From contig CAVXYK010000002.1 of the NCBI GenBank assembly GCA_963765875.1, forward strand, positions 124,001 through 188,000: a DNA stretch of 64,000 nucleotides, read 5' to 3'. The notes under the pieces were generated by a model that was given only the letters and a program-made list of their open reading frames with translations, was not told the DNA's origin and did not search any database. The translations under genes and the position numbers were made by a program. Source of the stretch: JAWKOK01 sp963765875 (GTDB lineage: Bacteria > Chloroflexota > Anaerolineae > Caldilineales > Caldilineaceae). Shown here one piece after another: positions 55,539-64,000 of the stretch. The first letter of the stretch is position 1, and each line of letters opens with the position of its first letter.

Positions 55539-56096
55539 CTATCCCTTGTCGATTGGGATGTCCTGAGCGTCGCTGTCGGTCGTTGAACCGGCTGTAGGCG
55601 CGTCGGCGTCCACATTCACGTCCGCTTCGGTCGTGGTCATTTCTTCGGTCCACTTCTCCAACTTGGCGGCCAGAAGACCCAGTCCTTTGACCAGACCTTC
55701 GCCCAGATCGTTGACCGCCTCGCTCGATCGCAGTTTGTCGCCGACTGACTCAGCCGTCTCATCGGCCTTGTCGATCACTTCCTTGGCCTGCTCATTGTCA
55801 ACGACTTTCTGGAAGCCCTCTTCGAGACTTGCTGCAACCGAAGTGAGTCCCTCCTTGAGATCAGTCTGAATCTGCTTGCGCTCCTCACTGTTCCATGCCG
55901 TCTGAACGACTTCGACGAAGCGGCTGCCGAGAATGGTCAATTCCTGAAACAGCTCATCGGATAGCGAAACATCGTTCTCCGATTGACTGCCTGTCGCTCC
56001 CGTACTGCTCTGCTGACTACTTGACCGGCTACCTGATTGACTGTTGCTCGTCGATTCCTCGCCGGCTTCGGGCTGGCTCTTGTACTCGCTATCCAT
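55539..56096 (-). CDS. Acidic low-complexity hypothetical protein
   Basis: Protein of 185 residues, not recognised. It starts MDSEYKSQPEAGEESTSNSQ and is Ser/Gln/Glu-rich to about residue 50, then helical (LFQELTILGSRFVEVVQTAW and EGLTSVAASLEEGFQKVVDN), ending in an Ala/Asp/Thr-rich tail with AQDIPIDKG. There is no membrane segment or signal peptide. Composition suggests a soluble, partly disordered protein with an amphipathic helical middle. GGAGG six bases before the ATG at 56096 decides the start over 56129. A terminator follows downstream. Confidence 0.7.
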   Translation of the reverse strand: MDSEYKSQPEAGEESTSNSQSGSRSSSQQSSTGATGSQSENDVSLSDELFQELTILGSRFVEVVQTAWNSEERKQIQTDLKEGLTSVAASLEEGFQKVVDNEQAKEVIDKADETAESVGDKLRSSEAVNDLGEGLVKGLGLLAAKLEKWTEEMTTTEADVNVDADAPTAGSTTDSDAQDIPIDKG

Positions 56097-56301
56097 CGTT
56101 TGCCTCCGCTGATCTAGTTGAATGTTCATCAGGGTTCACTACGTGCTGTGGCCGCTGAAGTCGCGAGCCGTGCTCTGATTTAGAGTAACGCTAGACTGAT
56201 GTCAGAGAGTTTTCGTGGTGTTGAATTTTGCCGTAGACCCGTGCGCACGTAGGGCATGTGCACCAAATCGCTGAATCCACCAGCCAAAGTATCGTCAAGT
56301 C

Positions 56302-59218
56302 TCAGTTCGTTGGATCCGGCAGAACCGTTGAATCGCCTGACGGTTGGCCATCAATGCTGGCAGGCAAGCGGATGTTGCCGTCAGGGTTATAGATCCCCAC
56401 TCGTAGCTGCATATCTTCGGGCAGATCCCCTTCCGATAACACTGCTTCTGACAACACTGCTTCCGGCAATGTGACGGTGTGCAGCGTGCTCACGAATTCG
56501 CTGGGCAGCCAACTTCCGGTAGGTGCACGGCCGGCTGCCGTTACTGGCGGGCCGTCGTCCTGGGCAATGGTCTCGCCGAATTCGTTGTCCAAGTGGACGA
56601 AGATGTGGTGGGACGGAAGAAGCGTCTGATTGACCTGCCAGTGGAGCGTAAGATAGAGCTTTCCTTCGTTGGTGTCAATGGCGCTATCATAGCCGATCAA
56701 GGCGGCATGGGTGCCGAACTGAACAGGCGGTTCCATCGCTGTCTGGGTGTCCGGCTGCGAAAAGTCAGCGCGTCGCTGTTTGACCGACAGATCGCCCAGC
56801 GAGACGGGAGGGCTCTTGGCGCCCGTTTGCGGATCCAGCAAACCGACGATCAACTCATACGCTCCATCAGCCAGGGCGGCCGGCACATGAAGCGAGATCG
56901 GCACCTGCACCAGCGCTCCCTCAGGCCAGGTCTCTGTGGGATATGTCGGCAAGGACCAGCCTTCCCAGCCGCCCACGCCTTCGCCGTCGTCGTCGAGAAT
57001 GCTGAGATAGAGGTGTCGCTGCGGCGGCGCTTGATTGCGGTTCTGGAGAAACAATGTAAGCTCGAGATCGGTGCCCGCCAACTGGGCGCGTTCCGGATCC
57101 GCTCCGGCGAAACCGAGGAAGGCAAAGCCTGAGTGCACCTCTGACTGGCTCAGCGCATACTGGATCGGCAGGCGCTCGACCGGTTGAGGCATTTCCGGTT
57201 GAGTGATGACAACCTCCCCAATGCTGACCAATGGATCGGTCTCGTCGACTGAATAGGCCGGGTAGAGCAGCGTGTCTGTCCCCGAGACCGAGACGCCGGT
57301 GCTGACCTCGTAGCGGCCGGGCGCCAGACCCACGGGAATGATGAGCCCCACGGTCTCCTGAACCAAACCATCGGTTTCCGACATCCGAATCAGAGCTCGA
57401 CAGGCTACCCAATGGCGCATAGTCGCGGCTCGCCCACACACGTCCGTTATCATCGCGCAGGCGTATGGTAACGCTCAGGTCTTGAGCAGCATCGGCGAGT
57501 GGTGACGCGCCCGTTGCCAGGTTGCCAATCCATGGCCAAAGCCAGTGGACTGTTGTCGCTGGCAACGTCCACGGGCAAGACGCCTGCTTGATCAAGTTTG
57601 ACGCTGCCGAAGTCTGCCGACACTGGGCGTGTAGTCGGCTCGTCCATACGCCGCCAGGCCGACAATCTCGTCGCCGGACTGATCCAACGGTTCTCCAAGT
57701 TGATGCTTTGCCCGCTCAGGTACGCTTCAATTTCGGCGGGCAGCGTGCTGCCAAATGAGAGCGGGGCCGGGAACCAGACGGTTCCACTGTTCAACGATGC
57801 ATCGAGCGCGCTGCTGACTTCTGTACCCCATTCGACGGCGTCGTCGGCAATCAATAGCGGATCTGGGACCGACGGCGACTGAGTTTCAGCGTTATCAAGG
57901 CTCTCATTGGCGACAGGTTCACTGTTGACATAAGCTCGCCAGTAGCCAAGCTGCCAGGGAAAGACTGCGAAGTATGTGTCGCTACTCTGGCCCTGTTGAA
58001 CCACCTGGCCGATCAGGGGTCGATAGTCATTGTCGACATAACGAGGGGTCGTGTAGAAGGTAACAATGCCTGCCACGCAACTGACAGCCAGCAGGGCAGC
58101 GGCCACCTTTCCCACAAAATAGAAATCCCAAAGCTCATCAATGGCTGCGGCAATCAAGAGCAGCAGGTACGGAAGCGTCAAGAGGAGCAGCCGTTCGCCG
58201 CCTTCCGGAAAGAAGGGAAGGCGCAAGTTGAGCACAAAAGCCAAGGAGGAGCGGAACGAGCATGAAGGTCCAAAGTGCCGAATAGGGCGATGGCTCACGC
58301 GCGGCTTTGTCATGGGTTGGCTGTCCGTTTCGGCGGGAGCTGACATAAGCGAGGATCGCGCCGCCGGCAAGCAGGACCAGCGCTGCGAGACCGGTATATG
58401 CAGCCCAGCGGAGAGCCGGCTCGTAAGCGACGATGTGTCCACTGGTGAACGCCATCGCGTGACGCAGCCACATATTGGATCACATTGAGCGGTGTGTCGC
58501 CGTCGGATGTGACTTTGTCTCCCACGTAGCGTGTCAGTTTGGGCGCTACGTAGAGAATCCATGGCAGATAGAGCAGGCCGATCGCTGCGAAGGCCCCCAG
58601 CACTAGCTGGAGCCGCCTGCGCTCGTTGCGAACGGTCCAGAGTCCCCAAAGCGCGTGTGCCAGCAACAGGAACGAGAAATAGTAGAGTGTATAGAGACCG
58701 AGTACAGCGATCAAGGCATAGGCGGACATGAGGGAGAGGGTGGGGCGCGTAACGAGTTTCCAGAATAGTGCCGTAGCAGTGATCCCGAGGACCAATGCCA
58801 GACCATACATGCGTATCTCTTGGGAGTAGAAGATGTGAATCGGACTGAACGTCAGCAGGAGCGTTGCGAGGGCCACTGTACGCGGGCGCTGCGTGAAGAG
58901 ACTGACGGCAAGCCATGCCATCAAGGGAATGGCAAGAACACCGACAATAATTGAGAAGAGCCTCAGGGTCACTGGACTCGGCCCATTCAGCAACGCCAGC
59001 CAAGCGTGGAGCAGTCCGTAATAGAGGGGCGGGTGAATGTCGTTCGCCGTCAACGCAACCATTTGAGGCAGCGACTCGGTTGCGAAATAGACGCTATACC
59101 CCTCGTCCCACCAGAGGGGTTGCCACTCAATCCACAGAACTCGCAGCCCAAGTGCGGCAAGAGTGAGGAGCGATACCGCCGATGCGGAAACGGCGCGCTT
59201 GCGTGATGTGGCGACCAT
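56302..59218 (-). CDS. GT-C (GT39/PMT-like) membrane glycosyltransferase with C-terminal beta domains (multiply frameshifted)
   Basis: Polyprenol-sugar-dependent membrane glycosyltransferase, about 970 residues when its frames are joined. The N-terminal part has many helices and the GT-C loop WWDEGYSVYFATESLPQMVA, with the conserved D-E pair and NDIHPPLYYGLLHAW. A long extracellular beta-rich half follows, with repeated segments such as APGRYEVSTGVSV, YLSILDDDGEG, SDGLVQETVGLIIPVGL-type stretches and FVHLDNEFGETIAQDDG. Frame changes lie near 58474, 58237, 57525 and 57385. At each, the adjacent frame continues the protein. The ATG at 59218 follows the stop of the SH3b lipoprotein gene. It forms an operon with two lipoproteins upstream and may glycosylate exported proteins. 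Confidence 0.78.
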
Positions 59219-59222
59219 GCGC

Positions 59223-60185
59223 CTATTGACGTTCGTAGCGGACGTAAAGTTCCAGATTCGCGTCGCTGGCGCCGATGGCAAACGTTGCCGGCGGGCCCAC
59301 GATCCGTCCGTCGTCATCTATCAACTGAACTTCCCACTGCCCTTCCGGTGGCAGGTCAGGAAACTCGGCCTTCCAGTTTTGCGACCGTTGGCGTGCATCT
59401 TGAAACGGCCAAGTGAAGCCCGGCGAGCCGCCAAATGAAACCACGTTGACCGGCACATCGACGCCGTCTTTTCGCACCCAGAGCGAATACCCGGCCAGTC
59501 CTTCATTGCCGCTGTAAACATAGAGGAAGATACGTACGCTGGCCGACTCGGGAAACTGTTCCTGGTTTTCTAGAGAGAATTGGATGTCCGGCGCCTGATC
59601 GAGCAGTACGGTTTGAGGCTGAGCTGAGGCATTCCCGTCAGCGCCCGTCGCCAACTGCTTGGCGCCAAAGACCGGTACACCATCCACCGGACCATCTGTA
59701 TCGACAAGTTGACCGATGACCCAGACCGGTTCGTCATCCACGCAGCAAACTTGCCACCACTCTCCCAGCGCATCTTTGGCCAGGATATCAAACTCTTGAC
59801 CCCGTTCAACAATCGTCACAACTTCATAGTCCAGGCCTGGCCCTGACCGGGCATTGACCAGCGGCGTATTGACGATAACTTTCGCACCCGAAGGGCCATT
59901 GACGATCTCCGGCAGAGGGGCAGGTGTCGGGGTCGCAGCGATGACTGCAGCAGGCGCACCACCAGATGCATCTGCTGCTGCGGCGACCTGTGCTTGACCG
60001 GGCGTCGGCGTGAAGGTTGGCCTGGGCGTGCGTATCATGGCCGGCTCCTGGTTCGGCCCCTGCGCCTCGCCCCGGCGGCATCCACTGGTCGCCAATAGCG
60101 TCAGGCAGATGCAGAAAAGAACGGCCAGATGCGACCGTTTAGGTCGAGAAATAGTGTTTTGTGATCGATGATGAAGCAAAGACAT
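59223..60185 (-). CDS. SH3b-domain lipoprotein
   Basis: Exported protein of about 320 residues, probably lipid-anchored. A hydrophobic signal (AVLFCICLTLLATSGC, atypical lipobox) leads to a Thr/Pro-rich linker (RPTFTPTPG), then an SH3b domain (IVNTPLVNARSGPGLDYEVV, GEWWQVCCVDDEPVWVIGQL), then a beta-rich C-terminal domain (FPDLPPEGQWEVQLIDDDGR). The paired CC and VWV are shared with the upstream paralogue. SH3b modules bind cell-wall peptides or mediate assembly. The ATG at 60185 overlaps the stop of the upstream gene (TGATG). It is the second gene of the operon. Confidence 0.82.
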   Translation of the reverse strand: MSLLHHRSQNTISRPKRSHLAVLFCICLTLLATSGCRRGEAQGPNQEPAMIRTPRPTFTPTPGQAQVAAAADASGGAPAAVIAATPTPAPLPEIVNGPSGAKVIVNTPLVNARSGPGLDYEVVTIVERGQEFDILAKDALGEWWQVCCVDDEPVWVIGQLVDTDGPVDGVPVFGAKQLATGADGNASAQPQTVLLDQAPDIQFSLENQEQFPESASVRIFLYVYSGNEGLAGYSLWVRKDGVDVPVNVVSFGGSPGFTWPFQDARQRSQNWKAEFPDLPPEGQWEVQLIDDDGRIVGPPATFAIGASDANLELYVRYERQ

Positions 60186-61390
60186 CAGCGTACTCGATTC
60201 CATCCAATGTAGACTTCGCGATTGAAGTTGTTCGGCGCAGTCGTGAATGTGACTTCTTCGGAAAGTTGGTTCCCGGCGCCATCTACAACGAAGATACTCC
60301 ACGTGCCTGTTCCGAGTAGATCCTTACGCGTCAGGGTACCATTATTGCATGACTGCACAAAGTTTGGTTGTAGTGTGTTGCAGTCCACGAAGTCTGGATC
60401 GGGGGGCGTATACTCATACTTGTAGTTGTACTCTACGCGGTTGCCTGCCCCTCTGGGCGCACTGTCGAAAAAGGTGTTGGCGCTCGGGCGCTCGTCGTTG
60501 GTTGGCGGCCGTTCAAATCCTTCATAGAGGACTTGGAGAAAATAGCCTTCTGCCGGATCCGCATCTTGTTGAGGGTCGGGCTGCACAAACATCTTCGACC
60601 AGATCGTCAAGAATTCGTTATTGGTCGGGAAGAACTGAGGCCCAATGGCTTTGTCAAATGGATAGCGAGTGGCTGTTGCCGTGGGTGTCGGCGTAGCCGT
60701 CAACGTGGGCGTGCCGGTCGCCGTGGGCGTCGGCGGAGGATCAGCTGAGAACAAGGGAACGCCGGCAATGCTATTGATGACCTGGACCCGCTCGCGCGTG
60801 ACCCAGACCGAGTCGCCGCTTACACAGCAGATCTGAAGCCAGGTTCCTTCGGGATTCTGCCCGATGATAGTCACCGGGATGTCAGGGCCCAATTGGGCCA
60901 CCAGGGGATAGTCGAGGCCCGGGCCTTCGCGCAGATTGACCAGCCCGGACGGGACTTGAATATAGGGCGTGGCGGTTGGCGTTGGCGTTTCCGTAGGCGT
61001 TGGGGAAGGCGTTTCGGTTGGGCTGGGCGTCAGCGTGACGGTTGGGGTGGCGTCTGCCGGCACAGGCACAGCGCCACCGCCAGGTATCTGGACCTCTGCG
61101 GTCGGTGCAGCCGGCGCGATCGGCGTGGCTGTCGGAATCGGCATGACATCCTGGGGATCCATGCCAGGGGGAATGATGATAACCCCCGGTGTGGATCCAC
61201 TGGGTGGCGTCACGATGACGATCTCTTTGATCACTTCAGGTGTCGGCGTGAAGGTGGGCGCCAATTGGCGGGTTGATACGGGTGTCGACGTGGGCAAGTC
61301 ACGTTGTACTAGATCGGCGGCCGAACACCCGAGCGAAAGCAGGAGAAATACAGCAAACGGTATGAAAAAGGAGCGCAGTTGTTTCTCCAT
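60185..61390 (-). CDS. SH3b-domain lipoprotein with Pro/Thr-rich linkers
   Basis: Lipoprotein of about 401 residues. The signal FFIPFAVFLLLSLGCSAA has a clean LSLGC lipobox. A long linker of TPTPT repeats (SPTETPSPTPTETPTPT) precedes the SH3b domain (GLVNLREGPGLDYPLVAQLG; TWLQICCVSGDSVWVTRERV), a second TPT linker, and a beta domain (RKDLLGTGTWSIFVVDGAGN). It has the same architecture as the next gene, so the two arose by tandem duplication. The ATG at 61390 is chosen because it starts the signal peptide directly. First gene of the operon. Confidence 0.85.
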   Translation of the reverse strand: MEKQLRSFFIPFAVFLLLSLGCSAADLVQRDLPTSTPVSTRQLAPTFTPTPEVIKEIVIVTPPSGSTPGVIIIPPGMDPQDVMPIPTATPIAPAAPTAEVQIPGGGAVPVPADATPTVTLTPSPTETPSPTPTETPTPTATPYIQVPSGLVNLREGPGLDYPLVAQLGPDIPVTIIGQNPEGTWLQICCVSGDSVWVTRERVQVINSIAGVPLFSADPPPTPTATGTPTLTATPTPTATATRYPFDKAIGPQFFPTNNEFLTIWSKMFVQPDPQQDADPAEGYFLQVLYEGFERPPTNDERPSANTFFDSAPRGAGNRVEYNYKYEYTPPDPDFVDCNTLQPNFVQSCNNGTLTRKDLLGTGTWSIFVVDGAGNQLSEEVTFTTAPNNFNREVYIGWNRVR

Positions 61391-61512
61391 GAAGAATAGA
61401 TGGCCGAGCCTAGATTCCTTAAGAAGTATCTTTCGTCTATGCCATGGCAGGGTAAGAGCCAGGCTCACGCTAACACGTATTTGCGCAAGATTGAACTACC
61501 GAAGCGCAGACC

Positions 61513-61874
61513 TCACAAGAGAACGCGCAGAGATTCCTCTGTCTGTCCAGCAGTCTCCTTGAGCAGGCACACCAATTGCTGGACGGAATCAGAATCTTTC
61601 GCCTTGCAGGCATTTTCGATGGTCACGGCCAGTGCGGCCTGTCGAATCAGCGCCAACGTTGAAGCTCGAGCCCTTCATTGTGTGGATGCTAAACTGTAAT
61701 GACTCCCAGTCACAATCTTCAGCAAAACGAATAATCTCATCCATCAATCGCTGATTCTGGGCGTTGAATTCAACGACCAATTCCTGCAATGAATCCGCTC
61801 CCAGCGTCCAATTCCCACAATTCTGTGATGATGGTTTCGTTGAGTAGTGGCTTGTCTTCGAATTGATCCGTCAT
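61513..61874 (-). CDS. Hpt (histidine phosphotransfer) domain protein, frameshifted
   Basis: Small single-domain protein of about 120 residues, assembled from three frames. From the ATG at 61874 (MTDQFEDKPLLNETIITELW) the next frame gives ADSLQELVVEFNAQNQRLMD and SLQFSIHTMKGSSFNVG. It contains H-T-M-K-G-S-S, the phosphorylatable His of Hpt domains. A third frame continues LIRQAALAVTIENACKAKDS to a stop at 61513. Frame changes lie near 61815 and 61640. It would relay phosphate in a phosphorelay; no partner is seen nearby. The conserved order across breaks argues for sequence error. Confidence 0.72.
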
Positions 61875-62147
61875 CTTAGGCCCCATCTTTCTCGCACGCC
61901 ACTAGGCAGAGGTACTTGTGGTGCTCGATATTCGGGAGGAATGTACGGTCATTTTACGGCGTCAGCGCTGTTTTAACAAGATCGGTCCCGCTCGGTTTTG
62001 TGGTCTGGTCGAATATTCGCTACAATTGCAGGTCGGTGCGCCAAGTATCGCTTGCGTGCCGTTTGACTCCATCGTAGCCTCGGTATCTGCCGTTGGCTGC
62101 ACAACACGCATCGACAAAGATGCGCTTGATGAAGAAAGGAAACGACG

Positions 62148-62762
62148 ATGGCACGTGTTAAGGTTCTGCTCCTGCAGGATGTTCCACAACTCGGCTTGGC
62201 CGGCGACATCTACGCCGTTGCCGGGGGATATGCTCGAAATTACCTGATCCCTCGCCAGTATGCGATTTTGGCCAGCAAGGGTGCGCTCAAGCAGGCCGAC
62301 GAGATCCGGCAGGCAGGGATTCGCCGCCGTGCGCAGATGCGTGCTGATGCCGAAGCACAGGCCTCGGTCATCAACGGCAAGCGTCTTCTCTTCCAGGCCA
62401 ATGCTGGTGAAGGTGGCCGGCTGTACGGTTCGGTAACCGCCGCAGACATTGCGGAGCAGTTGGAGGAGCAGGTGGGCTTCGAGATCGATCGTCGTCGGCT
62501 GATGCTTGGCCAGTCACTTCGCGATCTGGGTATCTATGACGTTGAGCTTCGCCTGATGCCTGAAGTTTCAGGCGAGTTCCAGGTAGCCGTTGTCCGTGAA
62601 GAAGAAACATGGGCCGATGCCGAAGCACGTGTAGCTGCAGTCGAAGCTGAGGCTGAGGCCGAAGCAACAGCAGAAACCGCTGCTCTTGCAGAAGAGGCTG
62701 ACGAAGAATTGGAAGCCGTCGAAGAGGCGGTTGAGGAAGAAGAAGCGAATTCCGGCGAATAG
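62148..62762 (+). CDS. rplI: Ribosomal protein L9 with long acidic C-terminal tail
   Basis: Large-subunit protein L9, 204 residues instead of the usual ~150. The N-terminal rRNA-binding domain reads MARVKVLLLQDVPQLGLAGD and VAGGYARNYLIPRQYAILAS, followed by the connecting helix and the C-terminal domain (LYGSVTAADIAEQLEEQVGF; LRDLGIYDVELRLMPEVSG). The extra 50 residues are almost all Ala and Glu (EAEAEAEATAETAALAEEAD), a disordered or helical acidic tail seen in some Chloroflexota L9. GGAAACGACG precedes the ATG. It stands alone, with a long hairpin terminator after it. The 270 bases upstream hold no other gene. Confidence 0.96.
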   Translation: MARVKVLLLQDVPQLGLAGDIYAVAGGYARNYLIPRQYAILASKGALKQADEIRQAGIRRRAQMRADAEAQASVINGKRLLFQANAGEGGRLYGSVTAADIAEQLEEQVGFEIDRRRLMLGQSLRDLGIYDVELRLMPEVSGEFQVAVVREEETWADAEARVAAVEAEAEAEATAETAALAEEADEELEAVEEAVEEEEANSGE

Positions 62763-62792
62763 TCGTTTAGCAGCGCCTGCCTCGAATCGCCT

Positions 62793-62854
62793 AATTGTGT
62801 AGAAAAAAAGCAACGTCGCCAGCCTTGGCGGCGTTGCTTTTTTTCTACACAATT
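62793..62854 (+). terminator. Terminator of rplI (28-bp near-perfect stem)
   Basis: AATTGTGTAGAAAAAAAGCA... (62793-62820) pairs with its complement at 62827-62854 with a single mismatch. The run of T after the stem makes it a strong terminator; its length could also reflect a duplicated palindrome. Confidence 0.88.
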
Positions 62855-62865
62855 GCGTGTGTGGG

Positions 62866-63189
62866 CCGTGGGCCTGCTGCGCAAACAAAATGAGTTGATG
62901 GCGTAATTCTACGTAGGGACATGGCATTCCGCACAGACCCGTTGTTGACGGAGACCGTTTCGACCTTCAAGACCACAGCCGCCAACCATACTAGGGCTAG
63001 GAATGCCTTGTCCGTGCCTGACATTGCAGTCGGTCTGAAACGGACAGAGCATTCCTAGAATCATGGTCAGAATGCGGATGATGCTTCTCGATTTGGAATC
63101 GACCAATCAGCGTTCGACCTGGCGGGGAATGCCATGTCCCTGCACGTCTCAACTCGTTTTGTTTGCGAAGCAGGCGCAAAGCGCCAACA
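62866..63189. repeat. MITE-like element, family C copy 2
   Basis: Second copy of the element at 20348-20681. The inner 231 bp runs from 62913 to 63143, between GTAGGGACATGGCATTCC and a right inverted repeat differing at one base. The outer inverted pair (GCCTGCTGCGCAAACAAA against TTTGTTTGCGAAGCAGGC) is better preserved here. It lies just after the rplI terminator. Confidence 0.82.
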
Positions 63190-63221
63190 AACCCAAATCA
63201 GTTCCAGACATTGACCCGGCT

Positions 63222-64000
63222 CTAGTCAACCGGGATGGGAATCTCCGCAAGGTTCTCAAATCCATCCTCCGAACTTCTGTACAGAATCAGTAGGATGCCA
63301 TCCGCAGGGGAGGGAAACGGTATCCGGTAGGCGTCGACGATTCTTGAAGCCCTGCTCAATGCGTCCGGATCGTAGACGCCGGCAACGGGCCTGCTGCTGT
63401 CGACCTGAATGATCGCGCCTGTGTCATCGGCCGGGTTGGGGAGGAATGCACCGCCGGCGGTCGGTCGAATACTGATGCCCAGCCCGTCGGGCCAGCCCCC
63501 TTGGCCGAGCTGCCATGCCAGCGAAAGATCGATGCTCTCCGGCTGGTCCGCAAGAACCGGGCTTCCAAGGGGACCTTTCGACACGGTGAAGGCCTCCAGG
63601 GCCACACCTTCGACGAGGTCGACTTCGGTGCGGTTGACATCGGTGTGGCTGACATTCTCTGCCAGTGGCGTCCACGAATCGGGCTGCTTGACCGATTCGT
63701 CATCATCCCCTGCCGGCCCAATCTGTACCCAATCGGGGCTGTGTAGTGATGTTTGAACGGCTGCTTTTCCGGCCACATCTCCGGTGAATTCTTCGAGCAA
63801 TTCTTCGAGCAGGATCGGGGTTGCGTCAACGGTGGACAGCATCGAGTCGCCCTGAGGCAAGTGCTGTGCCGCTTCCAGGCTGCTGATGACCGGATGGTAT
63901 TTGCCGAATTCCCAAACCTCAACAAGATATTGCAACGCCAGGGCGTCATCGACAGCTGCGAACAGCGGCGTTCCCGAGGGTAGATTCTGATCCAGGAGGA
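63222..64000 (-). CDS. Truncated gene at right edge, C-terminal part of unknown protein
   Basis: The frame is open from 63222 to the end of the window, so at least 259 C-terminal residues are visible and the N-terminus is outside. The visible part begins near LPSGTPLFAAVDDALALQYL and includes WEFGKYHPVISSLEAAQHLP, TGAIIQVDSSRPVAGVYDPD and ILLILYRSSEDGFENLAEIP. It has beta-rich character like the extracellular half of the GT-C protein at 56302-59218, but no motif that fixes a family. A TTG at 63935 should not be taken as the start. I do not assign a function. Confidence 0.6.
   Translation of the reverse strand, partial: LLDQNLPSGTPLFAAVDDALALQYLVEVWEFGKYHPVISSLEAAQHLPQGDSMLSTVDATPILLEELLEEFTGDVAGKAAVQTSLHSPDWVQIGPAGDDDESVKQPDSWTPLAENVSHTDVNRTEVDLVEGVALEAFTVSKGPLGSPVLADQPESIDLSLAWQLGQGGWPDGLGISIRPTAGGAFLPNPADDTGAIIQVDSSRPVAGVYDPDALSRASRIVDAYRIPFPSPADGILLILYRSSEDGFENLAEIPIPVD

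Overview
The window looks like chromosome from a Chloroflexota bacterium (Caldilineae/Anaerolineae-like, possibly a metagenome assembly). The pointers are long secreted proteins ending in a short Y/W-[LI]-P-x-V tail, a nucleotide cyclase-AAA-TPR giant protein, DUF4397 repeats, SH3b lipoproteins with Pro/Thr linkers and heterodimeric ABC exporters. This assignment is inference from protein style; no rRNA, tRNA, CRISPR array or origin was recognised.

Layout. 0.5-5 kb: Zn/Cd P-type ATPase coupled to a SpoU/TrmH methyltransferase, then an RlmI-like methyltransferase. 5-14.5 kb: GNAT gene abutting a nitrilase remnant, a secreted DUF4397 protein built of four 633-bp repeats, an asymmetric heterodimeric ABC exporter, a ThuA-like protein and a cold-shock protein. 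15-24 kb: a run of plus-strand genes for small-molecule and glycan metabolism (MmcQ/YjbR, aminoglycoside phosphotransferase-like, GH29 fucosidase, methyltransferase, Nudix, hydrolase, sulfatase, GNAT, URO-D-like). 24.2-31.6 kb: a diversity-generating retroelement (DGR). 31.6-34.1 kb: two aldo/keto reductases. 34.2-43 kb: a gingipain-like giant protein, a divergent Crp/Fnr regulator with three operator-like palindromes between them, a secreted zinc protease, and a REP-like array beside its RAYT transposase. 43.6-64 kb: cyclase-TPR protein, DUF362 protein, sucCD, secreted DNRLRE protein, Nudix, epimerase, a GT-C glycosyltransferase operon with two SH3b lipoproteins, an Hpt protein, rplI and a truncated gene at the right edge.

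The centrepiece is the DGR. A 79-nt adenine-rich template repeat (26105-26183), an Avd-type accessory gene and a reverse transcriptase with the DGR hallmark IGNLTSQ sit between two target genes whose 3' ends carry variable repeats pointing inward. In the 36-nt variable core, VR1 differs from TR at 12 sites and VR2 at 11, and every difference is at a template adenine. Both targets end in a formylglycine-enzyme-like C-type-lectin fold. Target 2 couples it to a NACHT-type STAND NTPase, suggesting a hypervariable receptor that drives an NTPase switch. Both VRs share a 3' flank with a small hairpin about 40 nt downstream, and related palindromic elements lie just upstream of both target genes.

Two caveats apply. 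About twenty single-base-type indels break otherwise well conserved genes, and sucC carries a compensating pair, so many frameshifts are probably sequence error rather than decay. The window also holds several families of small palindromic or MITE-like repeats, some of which account for misleading open frames.
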